Notes: a model not told the origin generated them from the letters alone. DNA of 64,000 nt from Oscillospiraceae bacterium (GCA_017399765.1 JAFQBH010000028.1:62001-126000); one strand, 5' to 3'; shown: positions 23,575-34,142, counted from the stretch's first letter. A program made the numbers and translations.

Positions 23575-24771
23575 TTATATTTTTATGATTTTTGTAGTAT
23601 ATGCAATCCCGCATTTTCCCGGTTTGGGAACACCGAGCTGCCAGAGATTTTCCGCTTTTGATTCAAGCTTTGCAAAAAGCGCCGCTGTTTCGGAAGTTTT
23701 TTCAAGGTCAGCAAGAGAAGCGGAAATCGGGAGCCTGCACCCGGCGGTTTTTGCCTCTTTGAGCACCGCCGCGCCGGTTTCGTTCATTCCGAGCACACGG
23801 ATATAAGGAAGCTTTGCTTCTTTGAGCACGGAAGAATCGAGCCCCAAAAAAGCCCCGGCAACAATGCGTTTAACTCTGCTCATGGCGTAGCGTTTTGTCT
23901 TTATCGAAAGATAAAGTTCATCAAGGCTCGTTGCTTCCTGAACACAGTCAAAAACCCGATGATAAAGCCCTTCCGCGGCGCAATCGGGAGTTTTTTTGAA
24001 ATCATCTTCGTCCATGGTTCTGAGGACCGCAAGCACCGCCGGTTCGATTTTTTTCTCGCTGAAAGGAAGTTTTCCTTCCCGGAAATCCTGCGCCAGAAGC
24101 TCATAGCATTTATACGGAACAAAGGGAAAAATATCTTCCGGTTCGGAAAAAGTCCTGAGGTAGGTTGCGGAAGCCATTCCGCTTTTGAGCACCGCCGCTT
24201 CGCCGTGACCCGCGCCGTATCTTTTGACGGTGCTCGGTTTTATTTTGCTGTTAAGGCGGAGCAGCCATTTGCAGTATTCCGCACCGAGAGTATCGTTCGG
24301 ATTTGCCGCAACACAAGCAAGTTCCGGCGCAAGTTTTTTTGCGGCAATTTCCCTTGCAGAAGCGGAAGAAACCCCTTCAAAAAGGGCTTTTTTATATTCT
24401 TCGATAAAATCTTCCCGCTCAAAAAGCCTTGCAAATTCCATAATTTTTTCCGAATCTCCGCTTTCGCTTCCGAAGCTGAGCACATCGACACAGCAAAGAG
24501 CATCCAGAACGGAAATTCCGCCTTCGGCGAATTTTTCCGCGGAACCGACGGCATAGGGAACCGGCATTTCGAGCACAAGGTCCGCACCGCAAAGAAGGGC
24601 GGCTTTTGCTCTTGTATATTTTGAGCACCAGGCAGGTTCGCCCCTTTGGGTGAATTCTCCGCCCAGCACAACAACAATCGCTTCTGCTCCGGCTTCCCGG
24701 GTTTTCTTTATCTGATAGGCGTGGCCGTTGTGAAAAGGGTCATATTCCGCTATGATTCCTGCAATTTTCAT
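23575..24771 (-). CDS. tmcAL: tRNA(Met) cytidine acetate ligase TmcAL
   Basis: Uses ATP and acetate to form N4-acetylcytidine at the wobble base of elongator tRNA-Met. The 398-residue product has the nucleotidyltransferase start IAEYDPFHNGHAYQI with HNGH at residues 14-17, VVLGGEFTQRGEPAWCSKYTRAKAAL, and FGSESGD, all typical of the YlbM family. Length fits. Its coding sequence carries four TTGAGCAC octamers on the opposite strand, in two reading frames. Single-gene unit with its own terminator; ackA is divergent. Confidence 0.94.
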   Translation of the reverse strand: MKIAGIIAEYDPFHNGHAYQIKKTREAGAEAIVVVLGGEFTQRGEPAWCSKYTRAKAALLCGADLVLEMPVPYAVGSAEKFAEGGISVLDALCCVDVLSFGSESGDSEKIMEFARLFEREDFIEEYKKALFEGVSSASAREIAAKKLAPELACVAANPNDTLGAEYCKWLLRLNSKIKPSTVKRYGAGHGEAAVLKSGMASATYLRTFSEPEDIFPFVPYKCYELLAQDFREGKLPFSEKKIEPAVLAVLRTMDEDDFKKTPDCAAEGLYHRVFDCVQEATSLDELYLSIKTKRYAMSRVKRIVAGAFLGLDSSVLKEAKLPYIRVLGMNETGAAVLKEAKTAGCRLPISASLADLEKTSETAALFAKLESKAENLWQLGVPKPGKCGIAYTTKIIKI

Positions 24772-24833
24772 TCAATATTCCTCCGTTTTTGCAAAGAAAA
24801 GCACAATTTCATCAACTTTTTAACGTTATTTCC

Positions 24834-24862
24834 TTGCAATTTGCGTTCTAATGTAATAATAT
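24834..24862 (+). promoter_or_regulatory. promoter of ackA
   Basis: TTGCAA at 24834-24839, a 17-base spacer and TAATAT at 24857-24862, about 100 bases before the start codon. Confidence 0.6.
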
Positions 24863-24960
24863 ATAATTGTCACCCGAATGTCAATGAAGGCCGGCATTGC
24901 CGTGCCCGAAAACAAAAGGAAAAATTTGTCGGGACAACATACTTGGAGGTTAGAAAAAAC

Positions 24961-26166
24961 ATGAAAGTACTTGTTATTAACGCAGGCAGCTCCTCTCTTA
25001 AGTATCAGCTTATCGAGATGGACACCCAGGATGTCGTTGCAAAAGGCCTTTGCGAAAGAATCGGCATCGACGGCAGAATCAGCCACAAAACCGAATCCGG
25101 TTACAAAGCTGAATATGACGTAAGCTTCCCCACCCATAAAGAAGCATTTGAAGAACTTGTTAAACTCCTTACCGAAGGCGAAAACAAAGTTGTTGAAAGC
25201 ATCAGCGAAATCAAAGCAATCGGCCACCGCGTTCTCCACGGTTCCGAAAAATACAAAGCTTCCACCATCGTAACCGACGAACTTATCGAAGACATCGGCG
25301 TAAAATTCAAAGACCTTGGCCCTCTCCACAACCCGCCTCAGGCTGTTGCAATGGCAGCTTGCCAGGAAGTTTTCGGAAAAGAAACCCCCATGGTCGCTGT
25401 TTTCGATACCTCCTTCCATCAGACCATGCCCGAAAAAGCTTATATGTTCGGTATTCCTTATGAGTACTATGAAAAATATTCCATCCGTCGCTATGGCTTC
25501 CACGGAACTTCCCACCGTTTCATCACCAAGAGATATTTTGAAATCACCGGAAAAGATCCCGAAGGAACCAAACTTATCATCTGCCACCTCGGTAACGGTT
25601 CTTCCCTTTCCGCAGTTAAAGACGGCAAAGTTTGCGACACTTCCATGGGTCTTACCCCTCTCGATGGTTTCGTAATGGGAACCCGCTGCGGCGGAATCGA
25701 TCCTTCCGTTGTAACTTACGTTATGGACAAAGAAGGTCTTACTCCCGAACAGATGAGCAACCTTATGAACAAAAAATCCGGCTTCCTCGGAATTTCCGGA
25801 ATTTCCTCCGACTGTCGCGACCTTGAAAACGCAGCAAAAGAAGGCAACCACAGAGCACAGCTTGCTCTTGATATGTTCACCTATCAGATCAAGAAAATCG
25901 CCGGCGGTTACGCAGCAGCAATGGGCGGCGTAGATGCAATCATCTTCACCGGCGGTATCGGCGAAAACTCTGCAGCACAGCGCGGTGAAATCTGCTCCAA
26001 CATGGAATATCTCGGACTTTCCGTTGGCGAAGAACTCAACAACAACGCAAGCCGCAAAGAAGCAAAATTCTCCACCGGCGACAGCAAAGTTGAAGCTTGG
26101 GTAATCCCCACCAACGAAGAACTCATGATTGCACAGGATACTGTTGAAATCGTTTTCGGAAAATAA
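24961..26166 (+). CDS. ackA: acetate kinase
   Basis: Makes ATP and acetate from acetyl phosphate, a main energy step in fermenters. The 401-residue product begins MKVLVINAGSSSLKYQL, then has HRVLHGSE, VFDTSFHQTMP, RYGFHGTSHR, CHLGNGSSL and FTGGIGENS, all ASKHA-family acetate kinase motifs. ATG at 24961 follows a GGAGG by 10 bases; the open frame upstream is excluded. No pta gene is adjacent. Codon use is strongly biased, consistent with high expression. Confidence 0.97.
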   Translation: MKVLVINAGSSSLKYQLIEMDTQDVVAKGLCERIGIDGRISHKTESGYKAEYDVSFPTHKEAFEELVKLLTEGENKVVESISEIKAIGHRVLHGSEKYKASTIVTDELIEDIGVKFKDLGPLHNPPQAVAMAACQEVFGKETPMVAVFDTSFHQTMPEKAYMFGIPYEYYEKYSIRRYGFHGTSHRFITKRYFEITGKDPEGTKLIICHLGNGSSLSAVKDGKVCDTSMGLTPLDGFVMGTRCGGIDPSVVTYVMDKEGLTPEQMSNLMNKKSGFLGISGISSDCRDLENAAKEGNHRAQLALDMFTYQIKKIAGGYAAAMGGVDAIIFTGGIGENSAAQRGEICSNMEYLGLSVGEELNNNASRKEAKFSTGDSKVEAWVIPTNEELMIAQDTVEIVFGK

Positions 26167-26180
26167 TTCTTCGATAATCG

Positions 26181-26209
26181 AAAAAGCACCGCTTCGGCGG
26201 TGCTTTTTT
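26181..26209 (+). terminator. terminator of ackA
   Basis: AAGCACCGC pairs with GCGGTGCTT, followed by T6. Confidence 0.9.
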
Positions 26210-26231
26210 ATTATATAATATTATATTTATA

Positions 26232-26260
26232 TTGAAACTTCAGCAGCCTTTTGCTATAAT
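26232..26260 (+). promoter_or_regulatory. promoter of the gdpP operon
   Basis: TTGAAA at 26232-26237, a 17-base spacer and a consensus TATAAT at 26255-26260. Confidence 0.8.
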
Positions 26261-26316
26261 AATAATATATATGCTCGAAAAGCATACCCATTTAACACCC
26301 TGGGGAGGCATTTTTG

Positions 26317-28293
26317 ATGAAAAAGAAAATAGACCTTCTTGAAATAACGCTTATCGCTTTTATAGGGATTCTGGTGATTTTCACCGCCATAGCAGCAGGT
26401 TATGAACGGAAAGTTTTCGCTTTCCAGCTTATCATAACTGTTGCGGCTCTTGCCTTCGGAATCTGGAGGCTTCTTGCCGCAAGGCGCGATTCCAGGAAAT
26501 TTCTTGAATATATCGGCGGAAGGCTCGGCGCGGTAAAAAGCGATGCTTTGATAAAATTCCCCCTTCCCGTTGCGGTAACGAACGGCGAAGGCGAAATTCT
26601 TTGGACGAACGGCATTTTTCATGAACTTGTTATGAAAGGTGACGAATGTTACGGAAAGAACGTAAAAAGCCTTGCGGAAAATTTCGACCTTGAAAAAGTT
26701 TTTTCCCAAGGCGGCTGTGAAGTAACCTGCCGCGGCGGAAACTATTCCGTTTGCGCAACAAGTTCCGCGGAAATGGGCGAAAAGCTTTACGCTTTTTATT
26801 TCATTGATAAAACCAACGAAAAAAGGGTCGAAAAGCTTTATGAAGAAAGCCGTCCCGCGGTTCTTTCGATAACCCTTGATAACCTTGAGGAACTTTTTGC
26901 CAACTGTAAAGAAAGCGAAAAAAGCTGGATCAAGGGCGAGGTCGAAAAACTTTTTGAAGATTTTGTTGCGGAAAACCACGCATTTTTGAAACGAAATTCC
27001 AGTTCAAAATATGTTGCTATAGTTGAGGAAAAATATCTTCGCAAAATGGAAGCGGAAAGATTTTCGATTCTCGACAGAGCGAGAAAAATTCTTACCAGCG
27101 AAGAACAGCCGGTAACTCTTTCCATCGGCGTTGCAAGAGGCGATTATTCACTCGATAAACTGAACGATTTTTCTCTTCAGGCCCTTGAAATGGCTCTTGG
27201 CCGCGGCGGCGACCAGGCTGCTGTCAAAACCGTAAACGGATATGAATTTTACGGCGGTTTTGCAAAAGGCGTTGAAAAGCGAACCAAGGTAAAAACAAGG
27301 GTCGTTGCGGCGGCTCTTGCGGATCTTATCGAATCCAGCTCCAACGTCCTTGTTATGGGTCACCGCTTCGGCGACCTTGACTGCATCGGCGCCGCAATCG
27401 GAATGGCGGAGGGCGTCCGGGATATGGAAAAGGATTGCCATATCGTTGTCAACCGCGAAACCTGCCTTGCAAAACCCCTTATTGATAAAACCGAAAAGGC
27501 CGGAACACTTGAACTCTTTATCTCCCCGGAAGAAGGAAAGGCTCTTATCAATGATCAGACCCTTCTTATCATTGTTGACACTCATATAGAAGCGCTTCTT
27601 GAATCCAAAGAGATTTTCGCTTCCTGCCGCAACGTTGTCGTTATCGACCACCACAGAAGAATGGTGGGAAGCATTGACAACGCGGTTATTTTCCTTCATG
27701 AACCTTACGCTTCCTCCGCTTCTGAAATGGTAACAGAGCTTCTTCAGTATCTTGACAGCAGATGCAAAGTTAAAAAAGCAGAAGCCGAAGCACTTCTTGC
27801 CGGAATCATGCTTGATACAAAAAGCTTTTCCATGCGTGCCGGCGTAAGAACTTTTGAAGCGGCGGCATACCTTAAAAAGATGGGCGCCGACACCGTCAGA
27901 GTAAAAGAACTCTTCAGCGGAAGCCTTCAGAGCTATCAGCACCGTTCCAAAATAGTTTCCACCGCGGAAATTTACCGCGGATGCGCGGTTTCCTTTGCAA
28001 AATCCTATGACGATATCGGAATTGTTGCGCCCCAGGCGGCGGACGAACTTCTTACTATCCGCGGGGTTGCTTCTTCCGTTGTTATGTATAAAACTCCCGT
28101 TGGCGTTTCCTTCTCTGCAAGAAGCCTTGGCGGAATGAACGTTCAGGTCATTATGGAAGCTCTCGGCGGCGGCGGTCACCAAACCATGGCGGGCGCCCAG
28201 ATTCCGGATATTACCCCCGGCGAAGCAAAGGAAAAACTTCTAGCCGCAATCGATGATTATTATGAAAAAGCCGCAGGACATGCGGATGAATAA
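26317..28293 (+). CDS. gdpP: GdpP-type cyclic-di-AMP phosphodiesterase
   Basis: Degrades c-di-AMP, controlling turgor and envelope stress. The 658 residues hold two N-terminal membrane helices (about 8-50), a PAS-like domain, a degenerate GGDEF region (SIGVARGDYS near 270), and the DHH-DHHA1 module: GHRFGDLDCIGAA (about 347), IVDTH, VVVIDHHRRM (about 443) and GGGGHQTMAGA (about 616). ATG at 26317 follows GGGGAGG by 9 bases; a TTG just upstream is less well placed. It heads gdpP-rplI-dnaB, an order seen in many Firmicutes. Confidence 0.95.
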   Translation: MKKKIDLLEITLIAFIGILVIFTAIAAGYERKVFAFQLIITVAALAFGIWRLLAARRDSRKFLEYIGGRLGAVKSDALIKFPLPVAVTNGEGEILWTNGIFHELVMKGDECYGKNVKSLAENFDLEKVFSQGGCEVTCRGGNYSVCATSSAEMGEKLYAFYFIDKTNEKRVEKLYEESRPAVLSITLDNLEELFANCKESEKSWIKGEVEKLFEDFVAENHAFLKRNSSSKYVAIVEEKYLRKMEAERFSILDRARKILTSEEQPVTLSIGVARGDYSLDKLNDFSLQALEMALGRGGDQAAVKTVNGYEFYGGFAKGVEKRTKVKTRVVAAALADLIESSSNVLVMGHRFGDLDCIGAAIGMAEGVRDMEKDCHIVVNRETCLAKPLIDKTEKAGTLELFISPEEGKALINDQTLLIIVDTHIEALLESKEIFASCRNVVVIDHHRRMVGSIDNAVIFLHEPYASSASEMVTELLQYLDSRCKVKKAEAEALLAGIMLDTKSFSMRAGVRTFEAAAYLKKMGADTVRVKELFSGSLQSYQHRSKIVSTAEIYRGCAVSFAKSYDDIGIVAPQAADELLTIRGVASSVVMYKTPVGVSFSARSLGGMNVQVIMEALGGGGHQTMAGAQIPDITPGEAKEKLLAAIDDYYEKAAGHADE

Positions 28294-28329
28294 ATAAATT
28301 AAATCCCCACCGAAAGGAGATATTTTGAT

Positions 28330-28773
28330 ATGAAAGTTATTCTTCTCGAAGACGTAAAAGGTTCCGGAAAAAAAGGCGAACTCATAAACGCTTCCGACGG
28401 TTATGCAAGAAACTTTCTTCTTCCGAAAAAACTCGCAATGGAAGCAACCCCCCAGGCAATGAATGAGCTTAAACAGAAAGAAGCCGCAAAGGAACGCAAA
28501 CTTGCTCTTGAAAAACAGGCTGCCATGGATTCCGCCGCGGTTATCAAGGATAAAACCGTTAAATTTGCCGGCGTTGCCGGAAACGGCGGAAAACTCTTCG
28601 GTTCCATCACCGCGGCAGACGTTGCGGCGGAAATCAAAAAACAGTTTGGAATCGAAGTTGACAAGAAAAAAGTTTCCCTTGAAGGCGATATCAAAACCTA
28701 CGGAACTTTCAATGCGGAAGTCAAATTCGGCCACGGCGTTTCCGCAAAGATTTTTGTTCTTGTTTCTGAATAA
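28330..28773 (+). CDS. rplI: 50S ribosomal protein L9
   Basis: Ribosomal protein L9 of the large subunit. The 147-residue product has the N-terminal [17 protein letters not shown], the conserved basic [14 protein letters not shown], a long connecting helix (about 40-75) and the C-terminal domain with [11 protein letters not shown]. Length fits the family. AAAGGAG is 10 bases before the ATG. It lies 36 bases after gdpP and is followed by an inverted-repeat element and dnaB. Confidence 0.97.
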   Translation: MKVILLEDVKGSGKKGELINASDGYARNFLLPKKLAMEATPQAMNELKQKEAAKERKLALEKQAAMDSAAVIKDKTVKFAGVAGNGGKLFGSITAADVAAEIKKQFGIEVDKKKVSLEGDIKTYGTFNAEVKFGHGVSAKIFVLVSE

Positions 28774-28778
28774 TAATT

Positions 28779-28890
28779 GCGCCCCTTGTTAAAGGGGAGA
28801 GGGCCACATCGCGTAAGCGGTGGCGAGGGGATTCACCTTAAAATCCCTCCGTCATCCTGCGGATGACACCTCCCTTTAGGCAAGGGAGGC
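28779..28890. repeat. paired inverted repeat element, family A, near-empty
   Basis: The left end (28779-28834) is a 56-base sequence identical to 53806-53861. The right end (28842-28890) is the opposite-facing form ending GGCAAGGGAGGC. Each end has two hairpins and a GGRGGGGATTC-like inner border; only about 8 bases separate them. It lies between rplI and dnaB and supplies no gene. Confidence 0.75.
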
Positions 28891-28910
28891 TTTATTGCGA
28901 GGTGAAAACA

Positions 28911-30263
28911 TTGGAAAACGATAATCCGCTTTTGCTCGGAATGGATCTTCCATATAGCCTTGAGGCGGAACAGAGCGTTTTGGGTGCGGTTCTTGTTGAG
29001 CCGGGCTGCCTTTCCGAACTTGTCGAAAGGCTCCGTCCGGATTCCTTCTATCGTCCCCAGCACAAAGCGCTTTTTAACGAAATGGTGCGGATGTTCACCG
29101 CCGGTGAACCCGTTGACTTCATAACCCTTCTTGAAGCCGCAAAGGAAGACGAAATTTTCCAAAGCGAACAGGAAGCAAAAATCTATCTTTCCCGCCTTAT
29201 GGAAATTGTTCCTTCCGTAAGAAATCTGGGCGCATATGTCGATATCATTCTTGACAAGCAGCTTACCAGAAACCTTATCGAAATTTCCGGCGATATTCTT
29301 AACAACGCGCGCGAAAGCGGCGCGGAAGGAAAACTTCTTCTGGATTCCGCGGAGCAGAAAATTTATGATATCCGCCAGGGCAGGGACGCAAGAGGGCTTG
29401 TTCCCATAAGCGACACCCTTATCGAAGCTTATGACCGGATCAACAAGCTTTCCGGCGAAGACAGAGAACAATATCTCGGTTTGAAAACCGGCTATTCCGC
29501 GGTTGACGGAAAACTCGGCGGACTCAACAAATCCGACCTTGTTATAATTGCGGCCCGTCCGGGTCTCGGAAAAACCAGCTTTGCGCTCAACATTGCCGCA
29601 AAAGTCGCGATGAAGCAGAAAAAGAACGTTGCGATTTTCTCTCTCGAAATGAGCTCCGAACAGATAACTTCCCGTATGCTTTCCTGCGAAGCAATGGTCG
29701 AAAGCTGGAAGCTCCGAATAGGTTCTCTCGAAGCTTCCGACTGGACAAGGCTTGCGGAAGCGGCGCAGATGCTCAACAAAGCGAATATCCTTATCGACGA
29801 TACCGCAGGCATCACCGTTTCCGAAATGAAGGCAAAACTCAGAAGAGTTAAAAACCTCGACCTCGTAATCGTTGACTATCTCCAGCTTATGTCCTCCGGA
29901 AAAAGAAGCGACAACCGCGTTCAGGAAGTTTCCGAAATGACAAGAAACCTTAAACTCATGGCGAAGGAACTCAACGTTCCGGTAATCGTTCTTTCCCAGC
30001 TTTCCCGTGGAACCGAAAGCAGACAGGGCCATAAGCCCATGCTTTCCGACCTTCGTGAATCCGGTTCGATCGAGCAGGATGCGGATATCGTAATGTTCCT
30101 TTACCGCGAATCCTATTATCAGCAGCAGGAAGGCGTTGCAACTCCCGAAGCGGATACCGTCGAGGTAATCGTTGCGAAAAACCGCCACGGCGAAACCGGA
30201 ACAGCAACCCTTTGCTGGGACGGCCAGTTCACCAAATTCACAACCCTGGAGGAAGACCGATGA
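28911..30263 (+). CDS. dnaB: replicative DNA helicase DnaB
   Basis: Unwinds DNA at the replication fork as a hexamer. From TTG at 28911 (GAGGTGA 6 bases upstream) the 450-residue product has the N-terminal domain (PYSLEAEQSVLGAVL), Walker A ARPGLGKTS near 213-221, FSLEMSSEQ, the Walker B region LVIVDYLQLMS, and the arginine-finger region LRESGSIEQDADIVMFLYR. An earlier in-frame start would run through the repeat element and is not used. Its stop overlaps the tilS start by 4 bases. Confidence 0.96.
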   Translation: MENDNPLLLGMDLPYSLEAEQSVLGAVLVEPGCLSELVERLRPDSFYRPQHKALFNEMVRMFTAGEPVDFITLLEAAKEDEIFQSEQEAKIYLSRLMEIVPSVRNLGAYVDIILDKQLTRNLIEISGDILNNARESGAEGKLLLDSAEQKIYDIRQGRDARGLVPISDTLIEAYDRINKLSGEDREQYLGLKTGYSAVDGKLGGLNKSDLVIIAARPGLGKTSFALNIAAKVAMKQKKNVAIFSLEMSSEQITSRMLSCEAMVESWKLRIGSLEASDWTRLAEAAQMLNKANILIDDTAGITVSEMKAKLRRVKNLDLVIVDYLQLMSSGKRSDNRVQEVSEMTRNLKLMAKELNVPVIVLSQLSRGTESRQGHKPMLSDLRESGSIEQDADIVMFLYRESYYQQQEGVATPEADTVEVIVAKNRHGETGTATLCWDGQFTKFTTLEEDR

Positions 30264-31633
30264 GCACCGCGCCGCTTGATATTGAAGCGGTCAAAAAAGT
30301 CGTCGAGCACCATAAGATGCTTGAAAACTGCGGCGGAATTGTTGCGGCGATTTCCGGCGGGTGCGATTCTTCTGTTCTTTTCCATGTCCTTTGGCGGCTG
30401 AGCACGGAGATGGGTTTTAAAATAATCTGTGCACATATCAACCACAACCTTCGGGGAAGTGAAAGCGACAGGGACGAAGCTTTTGTCCGTTCCCTTTGCG
30501 AAAAATACGGGATAGAATGCCGGGTTTTAAGCGCAAACGTAACGGAATATGCCGAAAAGAACCATTTGAGCACCGAAGAGGCCGGAAGAAAGCTCCGCTA
30601 TGAATTTTTAGAGCACTGCGCAAATGAACTTTGTGAAAACGCAAAAATTGCCACCGCCCACAGCCTTTCGGACTGCGCCGAAACCTATATTTTCAATTCA
30701 GCAAGGGGCGCTTCCCTTTCCGGAATCTGCGGGATTCCGCCGGTCCGCGGAAAAATAATCCGCCCGCTGATCGAATTTTCGAGAGAACAGATCGAAGCTT
30801 ACGCTAATGAGCACGGCGTTGATTACGTCACCGACAGCACCAATCTGACGGACGAATATACCCGCAACAAAATCCGCCACGGCGTTATTCCGGTAATGAA
30901 GGAAATTAACCCCGGTTTTGAAAAAGCTTTTCTTCGTCTTTCAAAAAATCTTTATGAATCCAGAGATTTTATAGATTCCGAAGCGGAAAAACTTCTTGAA
31001 AAATCAAAAACCGAAGGCGGATTTGACGGAAAAATCCTTAAAAACGCCCACCCTGCTCTTAAAAACAGAGCCGCGGCGATGATTCTTGAAAACTTCGGCT
31101 TTTCGTTTGATTTTGAAAGGACCCTTCGCCTTGCGGAAAGGTTCGGAAACGAAGATTTTAAGGAAGAACTTTCTAAAAACGAATATCTCGTCCAGAAGGG
31201 CGGAATCGTTTTTAAGGAGGCAAAAACCAAAAAATCTCCGGAAATTTCAGAAACGGCTTTTGCCGAAGGTGAATTTCTGATTTCTCCCGAAAAAACGGCC
31301 GAAATCCTAATTTTGTCATACGAAGAATTCAAAAATTCATATAAACTTAATAATTTCGTATTAAAAGATACATTTGATTTTGATAAGATAAAAGGCAACG
31401 CGGTAATTCGTTCCCGAAAAGAAGGCGACAAAGCCGATATCCACGGAGGAACGAAGACCCTTAAAAAACTTTTCATCGAAGAAAAAATCCCCGCTGAAAC
31501 ACGTAATTCTGTGGCGGTTATTTCCGATGAGGAAGGCGTTGTCTGGGTCGAAGGCCTTGGCGCGGCAAAGCGCGCAAGGCTTTCAGAAAAAACAGTTAAC
31601 GTTGCGGCAATAAAAATCTGCCGTAAAATATAA
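30260..31633 (+). CDS. tilS: tRNA(Ile)-lysidine synthase
   Basis: Adds lysine to C34 of tRNA-Ile so that it reads AUA. The 457-residue product has the PP-loop SGGCDSS at residues 32-38, HINHNLRG, the conserved TDSTNLTDEYTRNKIRH segment, and C-terminal TilS domains with GDKADIHGGTKTLKKLFIEEKI. ATG at 30260 overlaps the dnaB stop (ATGA) and has GGAGG 7 bases upstream. GAGCAC words occur six times in its first 600 bases in different reading frames. It is followed by hpt and ftsH, the conserved Firmicutes order. Confidence 0.96.
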   Translation: MSTAPLDIEAVKKVVEHHKMLENCGGIVAAISGGCDSSVLFHVLWRLSTEMGFKIICAHINHNLRGSESDRDEAFVRSLCEKYGIECRVLSANVTEYAEKNHLSTEEAGRKLRYEFLEHCANELCENAKIATAHSLSDCAETYIFNSARGASLSGICGIPPVRGKIIRPLIEFSREQIEAYANEHGVDYVTDSTNLTDEYTRNKIRHGVIPVMKEINPGFEKAFLRLSKNLYESRDFIDSEAEKLLEKSKTEGGFDGKILKNAHPALKNRAAAMILENFGFSFDFERTLRLAERFGNEDFKEELSKNEYLVQKGGIVFKEAKTKKSPEISETAFAEGEFLISPEKTAEILILSYEEFKNSYKLNNFVLKDTFDFDKIKGNAVIRSRKEGDKADIHGGTKTLKKLFIEEKIPAETRNSVAVISDEEGVVWVEGLGAAKRARLSEKTVNVAAIKICRKI

Positions 31634-31660
31634 GAATTCTGATGAAAAGGAAGCGTAAAA

Positions 31661-32209
31661 ATGCATACTATTGAAGAAGACATCGAAAGAATCCTTATTT
31701 CGGAAAAGGATATCAAAAAAGCTGTTAAAAAAATGGGAAAACAGATAAGCAAGGACTATGACGGAAAAAATCTTTTCCTTGTTGCCGTTCTTAAGGGTTC
31801 CGTAATTTTTATGGCAGACCTTATGAGATCCATTTCCATTCCGCTCAACATCGACTTTATGTCCGTTTCCAGCTATGGCGGCGGCACAAAATCTTCCGGT
31901 GTTGTAAAAATCCTTAAAGACCTTGATCACGATCTTTCCGGAAAAGATATCCTCATCGTCGAAGATATCCTTGACAGCGGAATGACCCTTTCCTACCTCA
32001 GCAATCTTCTTAAACAGAGAAACGTTTCTTCCATCAGAATCGCAACTCTTCTCGATAAACCCGAACGCAGAGTTGCTGATATTCATGCGGATTATTTCTG
32101 CTTCACCGTTCCGGACGAGTTCGTTGTTGGTTACGGTCTTGATTTTGACCAGCAGTACCGTCATCTGCCTTATATCGGCGTTCTTAAACCCGAAATTTAC
32201 GAAAAATAA
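31661..32209 (+). CDS. hpt: hypoxanthine phosphoribosyltransferase
   Basis: Salvages hypoxanthine and guanine to IMP and GMP. The 182-residue product has [15 protein letters not shown] near the N-terminus, the PRPP-binding loop [17 protein letters not shown] (about 101-117), and [24 protein letters not shown] at the C-terminus, the hallmarks of Hpt. AAGGAAG precedes the ATG. It lies between tilS and ftsH as in Bacillus and Clostridia. Size normal. Confidence 0.96.
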   Translation: MHTIEEDIERILISEKDIKKAVKKMGKQISKDYDGKNLFLVAVLKGSVIFMADLMRSISIPLNIDFMSVSSYGGGTKSSGVVKILKDLDHDLSGKDILIVEDILDSGMTLSYLSNLLKQRNVSSIRIATLLDKPERRVADIHADYFCFTVPDEFVVGYGLDFDQQYRHLPYIGVLKPEIYEK

Positions 32210-32251
32210 TATGCTGTTTTACGGCAATAATATAAAATCGGAGTTGATGTT

Positions 32252-34135
32252 TTGAGCAACAAAATAAAAACCATAATCACCTATGCGGTAGCGCTTGTGC
32301 TTCTTCTTTTCCTTACTTCTTTCATGTTCACTATGAATAAGGAAGAGGAAGTTAAACCTAAATATTACGAAATACTTCAGCTTTTTGAAAACGCTGAAGT
32401 AGAAAGTTATCTGCTTGATCTCGGAACCGGCGAACTTACCATCAATAAAAAACCCGCCGAAGGAAAAGACAAAGGCGAAACCATGGAATATCTTGTTCCG
32501 AACGTTTCCGTTTTCCTCACCGATATCGACAATATCAACGCGCAGAACGGTTTTTCCGCAACCGAAATGCAGCCGGATTATCTTCCGATAAAGGAAACTC
32601 CCTGGTGGATCTCCATGATCCCTACCCTCCTTCTCATCGGCGCAATGGCAATTTTCTGGTTCTTTATGATGCGTCAGCAAGGCGGCGGCAAGGTAATGGA
32701 TTTTGCCAGGGCAAAATATAAGGACAAAGCCGGCGACAAGCCCACAACTTTTAAGGACGTTGCGGGCTGCAAGGAAGAAAAAGAGGAACTTGAGGAAATC
32801 GTTCAGTTCCTTAAACACCCGAACCAGTTCAATGCCCTTGGCGCAAGAATTCCGAAAGGCGTTCTCCTTATGGGTCAGCCCGGTACCGGTAAAACCCTTC
32901 TCGCAAGAGCGGTTGCCGGCGAAGCGGGCGTTCCTTTCTTCTCCATTTCCGGTTCCGACTTTGTCGAAATGTTCGTCGGCGTCGGCGCAAGCCGTGTTCG
33001 CGACCTTTTCGGCGAGGCAAAGAAAAACGCTCCCGCAATCATCTTCATCGATGAAATCGACGCCGTCGGCCGTCACAGAGGCGCAGGTCTCGGCGGCGGT
33101 CATGATGAACGTGAACAGACCCTTAACCAGCTTCTTGTTGAAATGGACGGTTTCGGCAACAACACCGGAATCATTGTTATGGCGGCAACCAACCGCGCAG
33201 ACATTCTTGACCCGGCGCTTCTCCGTCCCGGCCGTTTTGACCGCCAGATCGTAGTCGGTGCTCCGGACGTTGAAGGACGCGAAGCAATTCTTAAAATCCA
33301 CACCAGAAACAAACCCCTTGGTCCCGACGTTGACCTTGGCGTTATCGCAAAATCCACCGCTGGCTTTACCGGAGCGGAACTTGAAAACCTTACCAACGAA
33401 GCTGCTCTTCTTGCCGCAAGACGCAAGAAAAAAGCTATCACCATGAAGGATATCGAGGAAGCGACCATAAAAGTTGTCGCAGGCCCGGAAAAACGTTCCA
33501 GAAAAGTCAACGACAAGGATAAGCGCCTTACTTCCTATCATGAAGCAGGCCACGCAGTCGTAACTTATTTCTGCGAAACCCAGGATCCGGTCCACGAAAT
33601 TTCCATCGTACCCCGCGGCTATGCCGGCGGTTACACCATGAGCCTTCCCGTTGAGGACAGAAACTACGTCACCAAAGGTTATATGGAAGAGGAGCTCTGC
33701 ACACTTCTCGGCGGACGCGTTGCGGAAGCTATCGTCCTCGGCGATATTTCCACCGGCGCTTCCAACGACCTTGAACGCGCAACCAGAATCGCAAGAAACA
33801 TGGTAACACGTTACGGATTCAGCGAAAAACTCGGCCCGATCGTTTACGGTTCCGACGAAAACGAAGTTTTCCTCGGAAGAGATTACGGTCAGAACAAACA
33901 TTATTCCGATGATATCGCTTCCGATATCGACAGCGAAATCAGAAGATTCGTTGACGAAGCTTACGCAAAAACCGAATCCATTCTTCGTGAACACCGTGAC
34001 AAACTCGACGCAGTCGCCGCTGTTCTTATGGAAAAAGAAAAAGTTACCGGCAAGGAATTTGCGGATATCATGAACCCGCCTGCTCCGGCAATTGAAGAAC
34101 CCGTTTCCGAAGAAGTTTCTGCGGAAGAAGAATAA
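32252..34135 (+). CDS. ftsH: ATP-dependent zinc metalloprotease FtsH
   Basis: Membrane-anchored AAA+ protease that degrades misfolded and regulatory proteins. The 627-residue product has two membrane helices (about 6-24 and 118-140), Walker A GQPGTGKT near 208, Walker B IIFIDEID, the SRH region [19 protein letters not shown], the zinc site HEAGH near 430 and a third ligand region in [21 protein letters not shown]. The start is TTG at 32252 after a GGAG. A Glu-rich tail ends the protein. Last gene of the block, closed by a terminator. Confidence 0.97.
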   Translation: MSNKIKTIITYAVALVLLLFLTSFMFTMNKEEEVKPKYYEILQLFENAEVESYLLDLGTGELTINKKPAEGKDKGETMEYLVPNVSVFLTDIDNINAQNGFSATEMQPDYLPIKETPWWISMIPTLLLIGAMAIFWFFMMRQQGGGKVMDFARAKYKDKAGDKPTTFKDVAGCKEEKEELEEIVQFLKHPNQFNALGARIPKGVLLMGQPGTGKTLLARAVAGEAGVPFFSISGSDFVEMFVGVGASRVRDLFGEAKKNAPAIIFIDEIDAVGRHRGAGLGGGHDEREQTLNQLLVEMDGFGNNTGIIVMAATNRADILDPALLRPGRFDRQIVVGAPDVEGREAILKIHTRNKPLGPDVDLGVIAKSTAGFTGAELENLTNEAALLAARRKKKAITMKDIEEATIKVVAGPEKRSRKVNDKDKRLTSYHEAGHAVVTYFCETQDPVHEISIVPRGYAGGYTMSLPVEDRNYVTKGYMEEELCTLLGGRVAEAIVLGDISTGASNDLERATRIARNMVTRYGFSEKLGPIVYGSDENEVFLGRDYGQNKHYSDDIASDIDSEIRRFVDEAYAKTESILREHRDKLDAVAAVLMEKEKVTGKEFADIMNPPAPAIEEPVSEEVSAEEE

Positions 34136-34142
34136 TAATGTA

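Noticed and set aside
32219..33994. Open frame of 591 aa on the minus strand opposite ftsH
   Set aside because: Antisense shadow of ftsH with no motifs or ribosome-binding site.
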